64,000 nucleotides of DNA, taken from contig JAMCPL010000011.1 of NCBI GenBank assembly GCA_023379675.1, positions 1 through 64,000 on the forward strand. The letters are read 5' to 3'. Below are positions 62,523-64,000 of this stretch, in pieces. The translations under genes were made by a program, and so were the position numbers. Numbering within the stretch: the first letter of the stretch is position 1; every line of letters begins with the position of its first letter. The notes beneath the pieces were generated by a model. It did not search any database. It worked only from the letters and a program-made list of their open reading frames with translations, and was not told where the DNA came from. The DNA is from Actinomycetota bacterium (GTDB lineage Bacteria > Actinomycetota > Acidimicrobiia > Acidimicrobiales > JAMCPL01).

Positions 62523-63979
62523 ATGATCATCCCCGCACCGAGTGTTGCATTGCTTGATTCATCTACGATGATGAAGCTACCGGTTGCCCTACTGGCTGCA
62601 TAGCTGTCGACTGTGAGAGCGGACGCGGTCTCTATCTCCACCTTGCCTATACCGTTGTGAGGCAGCTTACTGGCAGGAACGTCCCGTATGTTGTCCACGT
62701 CGAGTACGGTCCTTATGCTGGATAGCCTTGCCCGAGTGGTTTTGGTTCCGGCTTTCAGTAGGTAGTGCTGCCCGGTGGAACCCGGCTCCATCCCCCACCA
62801 GCAGAGCACCGCTTCAAGATGCGTGGTTACCTGCGGTAACCCGTTAGCAGCAGCGATTACATCTCCGCGTGATATTCCTACCTCATCGGTCAGTGCGACC
62901 GAGACTGAGGTGGATGAGACAGCACTTGCCACTTGCCCTGCTGCACTCCAGATACCTTCTATGCGTGTGTGTACCCGGGAAGGGAGTACGATGACTTCCT
63001 GGCCCTCCTCCAGTTCACCGGCTGCCACCATGCCTGCGTATCGTCTCGATATGCCGTTTACTCGTATGACCGACTGTACCGGCAGGCGCATTGCAGCTTT
63101 GGTGGAGTCATTCGTGTGACTGGTGGCGCCGTTGGATGGAGATACAGCCGTGGCGTGCGTGCGTGCGTGTTGCAGCGCCGCCAGCAGGGTCGGCCCTCCA
63201 TACCATGATGTGTGCTCGGAACGGTGGACGACATTGTCGCCAGAGAGGGCGGAAACCGGTACGACTGTCAACTCTCCGAGATCCATCCCGTTGAGGTCGA
63301 GGCGCGATCCCAAATCTGCGAGTGCAGACAGGATATCTGTAAAGCAGGTCTGGTCGAAGGATACGGAGTCCATCTTGTTGACGGCGATGATGTATTGGCG
63401 GATGCCGAAGAGTGACGCTATGACCATGTGTCTTGTAGTCTGCTGCCTTATCCCTCTCGTGATGTCTACTACTACGAGGGCCAGATCTGCATTGGACGAA
63501 CCTGTGGCCATGTTGCGGGTGTACTGGAGATGTCCTGGGCAGTCAGCGACTATGAGCTTACGGCCAGGGATTGTGAAATAGCGGTGCGCAACATCAATGG
63601 TGATGCCCTGATCCCGTTCAGCCTGCAGCCCATCGGTGATAAGAGAAAGGTCCAGTGTGTCCATGCCCCTTCTCCTGCTTGCCACCAACGCTGCCTGGAG
63701 ATGATCATCAGGGATCTGGCCGGTATCGTGGAGCAGGCGCCCTATCAACGTCGATTTGCCATCATCCACAGCCCCCACCGCTGCCACTCGCAGTAGTTCG
63801 CCGCAGTCATGTAATTCATCATGGAAGCTACGAGTGCGGGCGGCAGGCGTGGCGGCTCTAGCGGCAGAAGGGAGATCTGCGTGTATCTGAGAAATCGCAG
63901 TGGCGCTACTGCTGTGGCTTGCCCCGTCCTTGACAACGGGGTGGGGATCCGTCGCTATGTGAGAGTCGATGCCAGGCAT
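62519..63979 (-). CDS. cysN: Sulfate adenylyltransferase subunit 1 (GTPase)
   Basis: A 486-residue EF-Tu-like GTPase driving ATP sulfurylase. G1 GAVDDGKST (69-77), ITDGLQAERDQGITIDVAHRYF (G2 region), G3 DCPGHLQYTRNMATG, G4 NKMD, and VPVSALSGDN, the CysN pattern. The ATG at 63979 follows GGAAGGA; a TTG precedes it. The 60-residue N-terminal extension before the GTPase is low-complexity. No fused APS kinase (CysC) domain is present. Its partner cysD is expected just beyond the right edge. Confidence 0.95.
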   Translation of the reverse strand: MPGIDSHIATDPHPVVKDGASHSSSATAISQIHADLPSAARAATPAARTRSFHDELHDCGELLRVAAVGAVDDGKSTLIGRLLHDTGQIPDDHLQAALVASRRRGMDTLDLSLITDGLQAERDQGITIDVAHRYFTIPGRKLIVADCPGHLQYTRNMATGSSNADLALVVVDITRGIRQQTTRHMVIASLFGIRQYIIAVNKMDSVSFDQTCFTDILSALADLGSRLDLNGMDLGELTVVPVSALSGDNVVHRSEHTSWYGGPTLLAALQHARTHATAVSPSNGATSHTNDSTKAAMRLPVQSVIRVNGISRRYAGMVAAGELEEGQEVIVLPSRVHTRIEGIWSAAGQVASAVSSTSVSVALTDEVGISRGDVIAAANGLPQVTTHLEAVLCWWGMEPGSTGQHYLLKAGTKTTRARLSSIRTVLDVDNIRDVPASKLPHNGIGKVEIETASALTVDSYAASRATGSFIIVDESSNATLGAGMII

Positions 63980-64000
63980 CAAAAGTATCCTTCCTTTTTC

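Overview
The window looks like a chromosomal segment from a high-GC Gram-positive bacterium (Actinobacteria; the gene set would suit an acidimicrobial or related soil/acidic-habitat lineage, but this is inference). Grounds: a SenX3/RegX3-type two-component pair, a DUF222/HNH (13E12-repeat type) endonuclease, a Gram-positive type IV secretion cluster of the SCO6880 kind, SDR-free sugar/alcohol oxidation genes, moderately high GC, and frequent GTG starts. No rRNA, tRNA or CRISPR array was recognised.

Layout. 1-5.2 kb is a decaying RHS locus: the 3' end of an RHS gene with a unique C-terminal tip, a Kelch-like gene and a helical protein gene behind it, a second broken RHS core sharing a perfect 217-bp repeat with the first, and an internally deleted IS66-type element with perfect 26-bp inverted ends. 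5.3-12.1 kb carries oxidation and glycoside metabolism (small membrane protein, aldehyde dehydrogenase, CrtC/AttH-like protein, GH1 beta-glycosidase, GMC oxidoreductase). 12.4-18.2 kb holds a branched-chain-amino-acid-type ABC importer whose two permeases and two ATPases are one polypeptide, followed by its binding protein. 18.3-24.4 kb (minus strand) has a cupredoxin-like lipoprotein lacking copper ligands, an MBL-fold hydrolase translationally coupled to a glucose dehydrogenase, a membrane-anchored Mur ligase and a Tat-exported phospholipase C-like enzyme. 24.7-29.6 kb is a complete sugar ABC importer, followed by an OmpR-type regulator and sensor kinase (29.7-32.2 kb), a VIT1-type metal transporter, a fused electron-transfer flavoprotein, thioredoxin and an OsmC protein. 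36.8-47.0 kb has a second GMC oxidoreductase, a lipid kinase, an MFS carrier, MmgE/PrpD with an ABC-2 exporter, and serS. 47.3-50.1 kb is the RegX3/SenX3-like pair. 50.3-57.7 kb is a compact, tightly overlapped type IV secretion operon (pilin-like, TrbL/VirB6-like, PrgI/SCO6880-like, small membrane protein, VirB4 ATPase half, VirD4/TraG coupling protein) with a good sigma-70-like promoter and no relaxase or integrase beside it. 58.0-64.0 kb has a DUF222/HNH endonuclease, an amidase, and the sulfate-assimilation genes for siroheme synthase and CysN, running off the right edge.

Two window-wide oddities stand out. First, many conserved enzymes carry in-frame short tandem repeats inserted at domain edges or even inside catalytic domains (kinase ATP lid, lipid kinase nucleotide site, TraG, SCO6880-like, ETF, HNH protein). 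Second, at five places a different 33-38-bp sequence, usually spanning a gene junction, is present again about 72 bp (72-85) downstream with unrelated sequence in between.
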